From Clostridia bacterium (GTDB lineage Bacteria; Bacillota; Clostridia; Oscillospirales; CAG-272), in the NCBI GenBank assembly GCA_017461745.1, contig JAFTXE010000080.1, positions 1 through 35,777 of the forward strand: a stretch of 35,777 bases of DNA. The letters run 5' to 3'. The translations under genes were made by a program, and so were the position numbers. Below the pieces are notes generated by a model, which was not told the origin of the DNA, made no database searches, and saw only the letters and a program-made list of their open reading frames with translations. Positions 1 to 8,349 of this stretch are shown one piece after another. Within the stretch, counting starts at the first letter, position 1; each line of letters starts with the position of its first letter.

Positions 1-155
1 GTAGCCCGCTTAAACATATATAATTCCAAGAATAGCTTAGTCGGGCTACAACCCGGCAAGAAAGCTTTTGTTACGAAGCGTAGCGAAGTTTTTCTCGAAA
101 AGCGACAACGCGTCCCCCGCGTCCCCATATCCCCGATAAATTATAATTCGTTTAC
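1..155. repeat. Long palindromic repeat, family P, partial copy at left window edge
   Basis: Right half of a long imperfect palindrome also present at 29128-29361 and 35590-35777. Shared blocks are the loop (TAATTCCAAGAATAGCTTA), the inner stem containing the GGGCTACA/TGTAGCCC type arm, the segment GCAAGAAAGCTTTTG, the CTCGAAAAGCGACAACGC block and the terminal CCCCGATAAATTATAATT block. The left half lies outside the window. It holds no plausible gene. Confidence 0.85.
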
Positions 156-226
156 CTATCTTTGCACCCATTTTGTCATTGAGAGATAGCTTTTGCGACC
201 GCGGCGATCTATTAATGCACTATACC

Positions 227-265
227 AAAGAAGTGCCGTTCTAAAATTAAGAACAGCACTTCTTT
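227..265 (-). terminator. Hairpin downstream of citrate synthase, probable terminator
   Basis: Inverted repeat with arms AAAGAAGTGC.GTTCT and AGAAC.GCACTTCTTT around a short AT-rich loop, 50-90 nt past the citrate synthase stop codon on the minus strand. The T-run is short and partly inside the stem, so termination is plausible but not textbook. Confidence 0.5.
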
Positions 266-317
266 ATAGCATTTATTATATTATTCGCCTGCGTTTTTTA
301 GTGAAGCAAGCGAGCTT

Positions 318-1694
318 TTACTTTCTACTATCAAGCGAAACGTATTCCATAGGCTTGGATATACACTTGTAGCCCGGGCGGATTATCTTGTTAGCGGTTT
401 GAGCCTCTTCAATTCTGTGAGCGCACCAGCCCGACACACGCGCGATAGCAAACAAAGGAGTGTACATTTCGGGCGGTATACCGAGCATGCGGTAAACAAG
501 TCCCGAATATAGATCGACGTTAGCGCACATTGGCTTATCAATTCCCTTGAACTCGTTAAAGAGCTGAGGGGTGAGCCTCTCAATAGCCTCAAGCAGCTTG
601 AAATCGTCTCCGTAGCCCTTCTTTATCGCAAGATCCTCAGCGTACTTCTTAAGCATTATTGCTCTGGGGTCGGACTTTGTATATATCGCGTGACCCATAC
701 CGTATACCTTTCCCTGCTTGTCACCTATCTCACGGCGCAACAGAGAGTTTATAACGTATTTTACCTGCTCATCGTCGTTTACGTCGGTAACCAAGGGTCT
801 GATACAGTCGAACATCTCCTGAACCTTTATATTAGCGCCGCCGTGGAGAGGACCCTTAAGAGAGCCGATTGCTGCCGCGATAGCCGAATAAGTGTCCGTG
901 CCCGACGATGAAAGAACTCGGCAAGAGAAGGTAGAGTTATTTCCGCCGCCGTGCTCCGCCTGAATGACCATGCACAAGTCAAGCAAGCGCGCCTCTTCCT
1001 CGGTAAAGGTTTTGCTTGAGCGCGAAACTCTCAGGAAGTTCTGCGCCGTGGTCAGCTCGTCCTTGGGCATATGTATATTAAGACTCTTGCCGTGGAAATA
1101 CGTGCGGTAAACTCTGTACGATACCGCCGCGATAACGGGCAGACGCGCAATTATCTCTATACTCTGACGAAGCATATTTTCAAGGCTCGTGTCGTCAGGG
1201 TTCTTATCGTATGCGTAAAGAGCCAACACCGACATCGCCATTTTATTCATAATGGACGGCGACGGCGCTTTCATAAGTATATTTTCATTAAAGCCCAAAG
1301 GCAAATGACGCTTTTCCGCAAGCAGAGCGCAGAAATCATCAAGCTCGGATGCGGTGGGCAGCTTTCCGAACAGCAAAAGATAAACGCATTCCTCAAAGCC
1401 GTATCTTCCTTCGGAGCTGAAGCCGTCGATAAGAGATACGATATTCATACCTCTGTACTCAAGCTTTCCGTCGTCCGCTATCTTCTCGCCCTCGTATACG
1501 ACGTATCCGTGCGCGTTTCCTATATTGGTAACGCCCGCAGTAACGCCCGTACCGTCATTCTCGCGCAGTCCTCTTTTTACTCTGTAGTTTTCAAAAGCGC
1601 CTTGCGGAATATAATTCGCTCTTTTAGCTTCCTCAACGCAATTAGCAAATATTTGCTCGTGATTTTTTTCAACTTTATTATTTATGTTTTCCAA
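318..1694 (-). CDS. gltA: Citrate synthase
   Basis: Condenses oxaloacetate with acetyl-CoA to citrate in the cytoplasm, the entry step of the TCA or glutamate branch. The 458-residue product is normal length for the family. The active-site residues can be placed: His248 in AEHGGGN, His284 in GPLHGGAN, the GMGHAIYTKSDPRA block with His335, and the catalytic Asp394 in ANVDLYSG. The start is a TTG codon at 1694, chosen because a GGGAGG ribosome binding site lies about nine bases upstream and no ATG fits. The gene is monocistronic here, has its own promoter (1783-1811) and is divergent from the small gene at 1905. A 2-methylcitrate synthase activity cannot be excluded from sequence alone, but no prp genes are nearby. 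Confidence 0.95.
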   Translation of the reverse strand: MENINNKVEKNHEQIFANCVEEAKRANYIPQGAFENYRVKRGLRENDGTGVTAGVTNIGNAHGYVVYEGEKIADDGKLEYRGMNIVSLIDGFSSEGRYGFEECVYLLLFGKLPTASELDDFCALLAEKRHLPLGFNENILMKAPSPSIMNKMAMSVLALYAYDKNPDDTSLENMLRQSIEIIARLPVIAAVSYRVYRTYFHGKSLNIHMPKDELTTAQNFLRVSRSSKTFTEEEARLLDLCMVIQAEHGGGNNSTFSCRVLSSSGTDTYSAIAAAIGSLKGPLHGGANIKVQEMFDCIRPLVTDVNDDEQVKYVINSLLRREIGDKQGKVYGMGHAIYTKSDPRAIMLKKYAEDLAIKKGYGDDFKLLEAIERLTPQLFNEFKGIDKPMCANVDLYSGLVYRMLGIPPEMYTPLFAIARVSGWCAHRIEEAQTANKIIRPGYKCISKPMEYVSLDSRK

Positions 1695-1782
1695 AACTAA
1701 ATACCTCCCGTAAAAGCAATGGACGTGACAGTTTTATGTAAAAATTATCACAATATATATAATCATGGCGTAATTACCTTTT

Positions 1783-1811
1783 ATTATACCATATAATTTT
1801 TGTTTTTGCAA
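1783..1811 (-). promoter_or_regulatory. Sigma-A promoter of citrate synthase
   Basis: On the minus strand: -35 TTGCAA (1806-1811), 17-base spacer, -10 TATAAT (1783-1788). The expected start near 1776 leaves a leader of about 80 nt that is AT-rich with no obvious riboswitch. Confidence 0.75.
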
Positions 1812-1904
1812 GATGGATAATAAAAAAATTCAAAAAATATTTTGTAATATTTTTTGAAGTCGGCAAGTATTATTCAAATAAGTAAGCAAAAAAGGAGAAA
1901 TCAC

Positions 1905-2342
1905 ATGAGTTTGCAAATGGCTTCGCAAGCATTGTCACGCAAAGTAATATTACCGCACGATTCCGATACGCCGTTGCTCAGCTGTTCAATTGAGCTTCCG
2001 CAGTTGCCGAACGATAAACGCTTCAATCGCTTCTACGACAAAATTTGCAATAATTGCGTCGCCTTCTGTCAAAAAGAGCTATTAAAGAAATGCTTGCGTC
2101 TCTCAACCGACAGTACGGGAACGTATCTTTACCGCCTGCGATACAAAGCCGCGGAAAACGACGGCTCTCTGACGATAACTATATACGCTTCCCTTTCCGA
2201 CAAGCAAGCACGCAAGCTTCTGTACTCCTACAAGGAAGCTCATCTTTGGCAAATGCGAGAAAACTCAAGCGCAAGCTTTATTGGAATCAAGAAGCTTGCT
2301 TCAAATTCTCCCTTCGCCGCCGACAAAACCAATCAGGGCTGA
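1905..2342 (+). CDS. Small protein of unknown function, possibly DUF3298-like
   Basis: A 145-residue soluble protein with no signal peptide or membrane segment. The start at 1905 (MSLQMASQ) is chosen over the upstream in-frame ATG at 1854 because AAAGGAG lies eight bases before it. The central part (IELPQLPNDKRFNRFYDKI, then a Cys- and Lys-rich helix) resembles the 'IPxLxG...FYxxL' start of DUF3298/PdaC-like C-terminal domains, but I cannot confirm family membership and no transmembrane anchor is present. It stands alone on the plus strand between two minus-strand units. Its stop codon lies inside the left arm of the hairpin at 2334-2361. Confidence 0.75.
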   Translation: MSLQMASQALSRKVILPHDSDTPLLSCSIELPQLPNDKRFNRFYDKICNNCVAFCQKELLKKCLRLSTDSTGTYLYRLRYKAAENDGSLTITIYASLSDKQARKLLYSYKEAHLWQMRENSSASFIGIKKLASNSPFAADKTNQG

Positions 2343-2361
2343 GTCATACGACTCAGCCCTG
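2334..2361. terminator. Convergent hairpin between the unknown gene and the transport operon
   Basis: Perfect 12-bp stem CAGGGCTGAGTC / GACTCAGCCCTG with a 4-base loop. The TGA of the plus-strand gene at 1905-2342 is inside the left arm, and the last codons of the minus-strand permease begin 12 bases beyond. Modest T-runs on both sides suggest a shared bidirectional terminator. Confidence 0.7.
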
Positions 2362-2373
2362 AAGCTTTTGATA

Positions 2374-3489
2374 TTAGTCTGCGGTAAGTCCGGAACGCTC
2401 GATACCCTGAACAAGATACTTCTGGCAGAAGAGATACATTACGACCAAAGGCGCAATTATCATAATTCCGCAGGTGTTTCTTATAGCAGAATAGTAGAGG
2501 TTCTGTCCTGCGTAGTCCGTAGTAAGCGAAGTGGGGATACCAACGATCTTCGGCATGAGCACTGTTTTTGTAGTTGTGAAGAACAGTCCCGTGTAGAATT
2601 CGTCCGTCCACTGCCAAGAGAACGCGAACAGGAATACCGTAATCATCATAGGCACGGAAAGGGGCAGAATGATGGTGAAGAAGGTACGCATGATACCCGA
2701 ACCGTCAATGTATGCCGATTCCTCAAGCTCATCGGGCACGCCTCTGAAGAACTGACGAAGCATGAAGATGTAAAGTCCGTTCTTAAATGCGAGTCCGCAA
2801 ACAGACATGATAAGCAAAGGCCAATAAGTATTGGTAAGCGTAATTCCGTCTGCCGTGAACTTTTCCCATGTCTCGGGGATTATATCGACCACGCCCTCAA
2901 GGAAGGTTATATCCGTGAAAGGAATGGTGATTCCGCCGCCGTTAAGGAAGCTGAATATTCCCAGAATATCGAAGTAACGGAAGCTCATGAAGAGCGACAG
3001 CTGCAACGTCTGGTGAGGTACTACCAGCGAGAATATTACCGCCATAAAGACGAACTTGTTACCCTTAAACTTGAACTTTGCAAGTCCGTATGCAACGAAC
3101 GTACAAATGAACGTCTGCAATATTGCCGTACTTGCCGACAGCAACAAGGTGTTACCGAAGGCTTGCATATAATGCTGCTCTGTCCATATCGCCTTGTAGA
3201 TATCGAGTGAAAAGTTCTTAGGTATAAGTCTTACCGTTACGTCAACGAAATCCTCAGGTGCCATGAAAGAACCTGCGATCCACGTAAAGAAGGGGAAAAG
3301 TACGATGTAGGAAATACCTATGAGAAGAACAAGTCTTATGATGTACCAAAGTACCTTTTTGACGAAGAACATTGAGAGGAACTTAGCCTTCAAGCGTTCT
3401 TTCAGAGGAGTTCTTTCAAAGTCTACGCGAATTTTATTCTTCGACTCTTTACGAACCTTAGGTGCGTTATTAACATTTTGTGCGTTCAT
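2374..3489 (-). CDS. Carbohydrate ABC transporter permease, MalG-type (second pair)
   Basis: Inner-membrane permease of the binding-protein-dependent sugar transporter family (BPD_transp_1). The 371-residue protein has a cytoplasmic N-tail of about 45 residues and six predicted helices. The ATPase-contacting EAA loop is clear at about 255-279 (ELEESAYIDGSG then ILP). MalG proteins are usually 270-300 residues; the extra length is the N-tail and an insert of about 45 residues at 176-222, between the GL and NTYWPL elements that are normally adjacent. It is the last gene of the 15909-to-2374 operon, 18 bases behind its MalF-type partner (3508-4467), which also has an odd loop. The substrate is unknown; carbohydrate is inferred from family. 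Confidence 0.92.
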   Translation of the reverse strand: MNAQNVNNAPKVRKESKNKIRVDFERTPLKERLKAKFLSMFFVKKVLWYIIRLVLLIGISYIVLFPFFTWIAGSFMAPEDFVDVTVRLIPKNFSLDIYKAIWTEQHYMQAFGNTLLLSASTAILQTFICTFVAYGLAKFKFKGNKFVFMAVIFSLVVPHQTLQLSLFMSFRYFDILGIFSFLNGGGITIPFTDITFLEGVVDIIPETWEKFTADGITLTNTYWPLLIMSVCGLAFKNGLYIFMLRQFFRGVPDELEESAYIDGSGIMRTFFTIILPLSVPMMITVFLFAFSWQWTDEFYTGLFFTTTKTVLMPKIVGIPTSLTTDYAGQNLYYSAIRNTCGIMIIAPLVVMYLFCQKYLVQGIERSGLTAD

Positions 3490-3507
3490 AAATCAACTCC
3501 TCCTTTC

Positions 3508-4467
3508 TTAGTCTCTTCTCTGGTAGAATACGAATGCGGAGAATACCGCCGCAACGATAGCGATTATCGCAATGACTATCAGGAAGTACATCCAGGACAT
3601 CGCAGAGCTTACGACGTTACCGTTAGCCTGCTGATAAATTCCCGAGATGAACGACATGACCACGTTGGACTCTGCCGTAAACGAGTCGATTATCGTATAC
3701 ACCGCGTTTACGAGTATCATCGGGCTTATCATCGGGAAGGTTATCTTCCAGAAGGTTTCCCAAGAGGTTGCTCCGTCTATCTGAACGGACTCGTAAATTG
3801 CGGGAGAGATTGACTGAAGTCCCGCAAGGAAGATAAGCATCTGTACACCCGAGCGGTTTACTATGTCGTAAATGTTGTTGATAGCCGTTGTAACGTATTC
3901 AACGAGTCCCTGACCTACCGCCATTCCCGAGAACATTGCTTCGACGTCCATCGCCGAAACTATCTCGGATGCGGTACTCGTACCCGAACCGTCGTCAATA
4001 CCCTCTGCGCTTTCCATGTAATCTCCTGCGGTATTCTGAGCCTCGATAGTGCCCACGATACCCGTAGAGATAATAACGGGAATGAAGAATATTGCACGGA
4101 ATACCGCACGTCCTGCCATCTTCTGATTGAGAAGAACCGCCATAAAGAGCGAGAATATCAGGATCATGGGTATGTCGAAGACCATGTCGCCGAGACCCTG
4201 AATCAGTGTTTCCACAAAGTCGGGATTGACGAACAGCGCTTCATTGTAGTTGTTCCAGCCTGCGGGAATGAGTTCAAATCCTCCGCCCGCAAGTACCTTT
4301 ATCGTATAAAAGCTGTAACGGATAGAGTCAATTACTATCGGAAGATAGATAAGAATAAATCCGATTACAAAGGGCAATACGAACAGCCAGCCTCCGCGCG
4401 CCTTGCGCTTATCAAGAGAGGCAGATTTTTTTCTTTTAGGTGCTTTAACCTTAATATCAGTTGTCAT
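3508..4467 (-). CDS. Carbohydrate ABC transporter permease, MalF-type (second pair)
   Basis: Inner-membrane permease partner of 2374-3489. The 319-residue protein has a basic N-terminus, helices from about residue 27, and a family-typical EAA loop at about 225-250 (YESVQIDGATSWETFWKI, then FP). The region 141-205, between two helices, is an acidic, Gly/Ser-rich segment replacing the usual loop with its Trp-rich stretch, so the outer face of this transporter is probably atypical. It follows the DUF5696-like gene with an 18-base gap. No second solute-binding protein lies with this pair, so it either shares the large binding protein at 12451-15909 or moves something else. Confidence 0.92.
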   Translation of the reverse strand: MTTDIKVKAPKRKKSASLDKRKARGGWLFVLPFVIGFILIYLPIVIDSIRYSFYTIKVLAGGGFELIPAGWNNYNEALFVNPDFVETLIQGLGDMVFDIPMILIFSLFMAVLLNQKMAGRAVFRAIFFIPVIISTGIVGTIEAQNTAGDYMESAEGIDDGSGTSTASEIVSAMDVEAMFSGMAVGQGLVEYVTTAINNIYDIVNRSGVQMLIFLAGLQSISPAIYESVQIDGATSWETFWKITFPMISPMILVNAVYTIIDSFTAESNVVMSFISGIYQQANGNVVSSAMSWMYFLIVIAIIAIVAAVFSAFVFYQRRD

Positions 4468-4485
4468 TTTTATACCTCCCTTTCA

Positions 4486-7400
4486 TTAAGCGTTAACGCC
4501 CGTGAGCATGATATAGCCGTATGCTCCGATCGTAAATTCACGAATTTCACCATTTATCTCAACCTTAACGTCAACTCTGTAGTTGTTGAAGTTGAGGAGG
4601 AACGCGGTTCCATTCTCGTATACCTCGAAGACTACCTTGTTCTTATCGGAAGCGTAGTCGGGAGTCTCAACCTCGTCCTCACGAACGATGGGCTCAACCT
4701 CTTCCTTTACTACAGGCTCGTATTCAAAATCTGAAACTGAGAATTTACCATTGCAGAAATACAGATCATCGCTCTTATTAGCGTCCTCTGTTACGTCGGG
4801 AGCCCAATTGGGATCCTCGAGAGCCTTTGTCTGCGCTACTACGAAGTTGCGAAGAACAACGGCTGAACCATTGATCTTGCCTTCCATTATGTCGTTTACA
4901 GACTTAGTTCCAACGATTTCAACGAGCTTTGTCTCAATGTTGGTGATTGCGCTTGCGTAAGCGTCAATGGAAGCCTTGATGTTAGCCTTCTGAGCGTCGG
5001 TCAAGGAATCATCAGCCTTTACGGTATTCATATACTCACCCGTTGCGAGTGTGTACTTGTCGATAAGGTCGAATGCCAGGTCAAGATATTCCTTAACAGC
5101 TATATAGTATCTCTGTTCAAGATTATTTACATAACCGCTAACCGTATCGTAAAGATCCGCAACAGCAACGCTGTACTGTGCCGCATAATCAGCAAGGTTT
5201 GTATCAAGTCCCTTTATAAAGTTAACCTTATCAGCTATAGCGCCTTGCATATCGTTATAGATGGCATTGTACTCAGCGGTAATCTTTGCAAGAGCTGCAT
5301 CAAGAGTGCCGTCGGTAGCCGTAGCTTCTTCAAGCTCTTTAACGATAGCCTCTATTTCAAGTCTTGCGTTTCTGTTAGCATCCTTGTCTGCCTGAGTAAT
5401 AGAGTCCTTATAACCGTTCTCATTGTCGATAGCCGCGTCTATTGCCGCCTGAGCGTTGGCAATAAGCTCGTCGTCATCGGGAACACGAACGCTTTCCTCT
5501 ATAAACTTATGGCTGACGATGGTGCTGGACTGAACACCGCTAAGAGCGCTGTTAACCTCGTCGTAGATATCTACAACGTCGTCAAACCAGATATCGTATC
5601 TTACGGAGTAATACTGGCTGAGGTCAACGTAGTTCTTAAGGTTATTGGTGTTACGGTAGGAGAGAATAAACTTCAGAGATGCTCCGTTTTCAATTGCCTT
5701 GAGGATAGCGTAGTCGATGTTACCCTCCATATTGATAGGCGTACCTGCTATCTCAACGTATCCGTGGAGTACCATTCCAAGGAAAGGTACGGAAGCGGAA
5801 GCCTGAGAGAAGCGGCTGGAGTCGAGAGCTATATCAGTGATATAGTCAACGTACTTCCATGTGTAAGCGTTACCGCCCGAGGTCATTACCTTATCGTAAT
5901 TCTCGTCGAGATACTCGAACGCCTTTACGGTAAAGTTCTTGGAGTCCTCGCGGTTGTAAGGCTCATCCTCGTCGAAGTCGGAGTTGAGCTCAGCGCCGAG
6001 CGTGGATACCGAGATACCCATGGGATCGAACTCAAGGAAGTTATCAGTCAGCTTCTCGTAGAAGTGGCTGAAGTATGCGGGAGAAAGCGCAAGGTCAAAG
6101 TAGCTGATGTAGGTCTGCTTCGTAGCGCTGTACTCACGTCTGCTGGTGTAACGGTTATCGATGGTCTTTACTGCATGATTCTTAAGAGAAAGTCCGTCAA
6201 ACCAACCGTTTGTCTGAGCGTAAACGAAGTCGAAGTCGGGATATACTCCGAAGCCCTCTTCTCTTGCGTATGCAAGAAGGTCTTCAAAGTCCATGTCGTC
6301 CTCAACCGCGTTTTCCCACTTAAGATTGTAGGGTACTTGAGGAGAAGAAATTCCTCCCTTTGTAAATCCGTTGAGAATAAAGTTGATGTTTTCAACTCCC
6401 TCCTCTGACAGCTCGTCGTACATCGTCTTGATGTCGTCAAAGGTGGTAAGAGGAGTCATTACGTCAACGGGAATCGAGAGATATCTTTCGGTGGTCTCAA
6501 GAGCACCGAATGCTTCGATATAAATCGGGATATTCTCGTTTACGTCTTCCTTCTCAATTCGAGTAAGAATTTCCTGACTTTCGAGGTATTCACGGTAAGC
6601 CTTTGCCATACCTACGTAAGAGCAATCGTAGTATTCGGAAAGCTCTGCCGCCTCAGCGTCCTTTTCCTCAGTAAGCATTACGTATCTTACCTTGTAGTTA
6701 CCCGTATACTTTCTGGAGGAAACGACCGTCCAGGTATCGTTCTGACCGACGGAGATAGAGTCAGCAACGTTGTAGGTGTCCTTAGGTCTGGGGTAAACCG
6801 TCATCTTAACGGTGTTGTACTCACTCGTTCTTACTGCATGGTAGGAGGAAAGCTCCATAAGAGCGTCACCCTCTTCTACTATCGCAACGAAGCCGTGAGA
6901 GTTCTTGGTTGCTCCTGACAAAATCATCTCCGAGTAGCCGTCTATGGTAGCTTGGAGCTTTGCAACCTTATCGGGATCGGGATCAGCGCCCTCCATAAGC
7001 TCCTCGAGGTCTTCCTCAGCCTTAGTGATGAGCTGGAGATACATAAGTGAGGTGTCCTCGTTGTTTACTATACCGAATACGGGATAGCGGAGGATCTCCT
7101 GATGTGTTCCCGAGATTTCATGGTAAGCGTAGTCCTGACCGTATACCTTACCCGTAATGGTAGCGACCTGTCCGAGATTTTCAATCTCCTCGAAATCGAA
7201 GAGCGCACCCGAACCGTCGGGGAAGAAGGTATAACCCGAGTTCATTCCAAACACGCTGGTTGCCGAGTCTAAGTCAAACGCGCCTGCGCCCATGTAAGGA
7301 AGTATCTGAATGCTTTCAAGCTGGTAGAGAGACTCGTTGAAACGGATACCGTTTGCGGGAAGTCTTACTGTCATACCAAGCTCGTCGAGAGAGTACTCAA

Positions 7401-8328
7401 GAGCCATCTTGAACAGAGGGGGATTCTTGTCTTCACTCTCGTACTCAGTAAGCATATGGTCCTCGTCCAGCTCCTCGTAGGTGTAGTCGGGACAATACGT
7501 CTTAATGAGCTGCTCGATGTTTGCCATCTCCGTCTGAGAGGTGGAGGAGTCGAGCACGTAAACTGCCATTTTCTTCGTGATGGGGAATGCCTTCTCCATC
7601 TCTGTCTTAAGGGTGGTACTTGCTACTGCGCTGGGATCCTGAAGCGTGTAGTAAGCCATGAGCTTCTTGAAAAGGAACTCCGCATGCTTATCACCCTGAA
7701 CGGCGGTCTCCATGATGTTCTTGATCTTCTTTTCAAATGAGCTCTTCTCTATCTGACGGGGAACGAGCATTCTCGCCTCTTCACGTCCGATAGTATACTC
7801 AACACGGATACCGTTCTTGATATTTCTTACAATTATCTGACCTCTTGAAGCCGCCCACTCGTAGCTGGTGTATACGTTGCTGTCGCCAGAAGCGATATCG
7901 GTATACTCTACGATTATCTGAGACATTATCTCAGTCTTAATACTATCCTGAGCGGTGGAGTCTGCGATATTGTAGGGGTTGGAGAAAAGTATTTCTCCCG
8001 TTGCGATGCATTTGGTCGCAACCTCGCCGCTGTACTCGTCAACGTAGAGCTGATATCCGTCCTTTTCAAAACGGAGGTCCATCGTCGCGAGCTTATCCTC
8101 GGCGCTGTAAACTATTCTGTTGCCTGTATCTACCTTATAAGTAACGTTACCTTCCTCATCCGTCTGCGCCTTCATAGCTTCACCCGTGAAGTAATTCATC
8201 GTGGGCTTTGCGTTTGAGGTGTTGTACGTATAAACGGGTCCCGTCTCTTCCGCCGACATAACTATTGTAAAGCAGCTTGCCAGCATGAGTACAGCCAAGA
8301 GAGTCGATATTATTCTTTTAAATTTCAT
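4486..8328 (-). CDS. Large secreted DUF5696-like protein with TIM-barrel-type domain
   Basis: A 1280-residue exported protein. Residues 1-26 form a signal peptide; LASC at 16-19 could be a lipobox, although the residues after the Cys are unusually hydrophobic. Residues 30-590 look like beta-rich domains with a helical insert near 190-290. Residues about 598-925 look like a (beta/alpha)8 barrel of the kind seen in glycoside hydrolases, with acidic candidates in YPDFDFVY (Asp698, Asp700) and GAELNSDF (Glu780, Asp784). Residues 950-1175 are a long helical insert, and 1229-1280 a short beta domain like those closing glycosidases. I recall this architecture as DUF5696, which occurs beside sugar permeases and YIP1 proteins in Clostridia. 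Glycan binding or cleavage is inference. It lies mid-operon with 18-22 base gaps on each side. Confidence 0.85.
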   Translation of the reverse strand: MKFKRIISTLLAVLMLASCFTIVMSAEETGPVYTYNTSNAKPTMNYFTGEAMKAQTDEEGNVTYKVDTGNRIVYSAEDKLATMDLRFEKDGYQLYVDEYSGEVATKCIATGEILFSNPYNIADSTAQDSIKTEIMSQIIVEYTDIASGDSNVYTSYEWAASRGQIIVRNIKNGIRVEYTIGREEARMLVPRQIEKSSFEKKIKNIMETAVQGDKHAEFLFKKLMAYYTLQDPSAVASTTLKTEMEKAFPITKKMAVYVLDSSTSQTEMANIEQLIKTYCPDYTYEELDEDHMLTEYESEDKNPPLFKMALEYSLDELGMTVRLPANGIRFNESLYQLESIQILPYMGAGAFDLDSATSVFGMNSGYTFFPDGSGALFDFEEIENLGQVATITGKVYGQDYAYHEISGTHQEILRYPVFGIVNNEDTSLMYLQLITKAEEDLEELMEGADPDPDKVAKLQATIDGYSEMILSGATKNSHGFVAIVEEGDALMELSSYHAVRTSEYNTVKMTVYPRPKDTYNVADSISVGQNDTWTVVSSRKYTGNYKVRYVMLTEEKDAEAAELSEYYDCSYVGMAKAYREYLESQEILTRIEKEDVNENIPIYIEAFGALETTERYLSIPVDVMTPLTTFDDIKTMYDELSEEGVENINFILNGFTKGGISSPQVPYNLKWENAVEDDMDFEDLLAYAREEGFGVYPDFDFVYAQTNGWFDGLSLKNHAVKTIDNRYTSRREYSATKQTYISYFDLALSPAYFSHFYEKLTDNFLEFDPMGISVSTLGAELNSDFDEDEPYNREDSKNFTVKAFEYLDENYDKVMTSGGNAYTWKYVDYITDIALDSSRFSQASASVPFLGMVLHGYVEIAGTPINMEGNIDYAILKAIENGASLKFILSYRNTNNLKNYVDLSQYYSVRYDIWFDDVVDIYDEVNSALSGVQSSTIVSHKFIEESVRVPDDDELIANAQAAIDAAIDNENGYKDSITQADKDANRNARLEIEAIVKELEEATATDGTLDAALAKITAEYNAIYNDMQGAIADKVNFIKGLDTNLADYAAQYSVAVADLYDTVSGYVNNLEQRYYIAVKEYLDLAFDLIDKYTLATGEYMNTVKADDSLTDAQKANIKASIDAYASAITNIETKLVEIVGTKSVNDIMEGKINGSAVVLRNFVVAQTKALEDPNWAPDVTEDANKSDDLYFCNGKFSVSDFEYEPVVKEEVEPIVREDEVETPDYASDKNKVVFEVYENGTAFLLNFNNYRVDVKVEINGEIREFTIGAYGYIMLTGVNA

Positions 8329-8349
8329 TGTTTATCTTCCTCCTTATTC

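Noticed and set aside
2281..3210. Plus-strand 309-residue frame opposite the permease at 2374
   Set aside because: Antisense shadow with highly charged, non-protein-like composition over a clear permease gene.
5245..6408. Plus-strand 387-residue frame opposite the DUF5696-like gene
   Set aside because: Antisense shadow of a well-supported gene; the translation has no domain features and no ribosome binding site.
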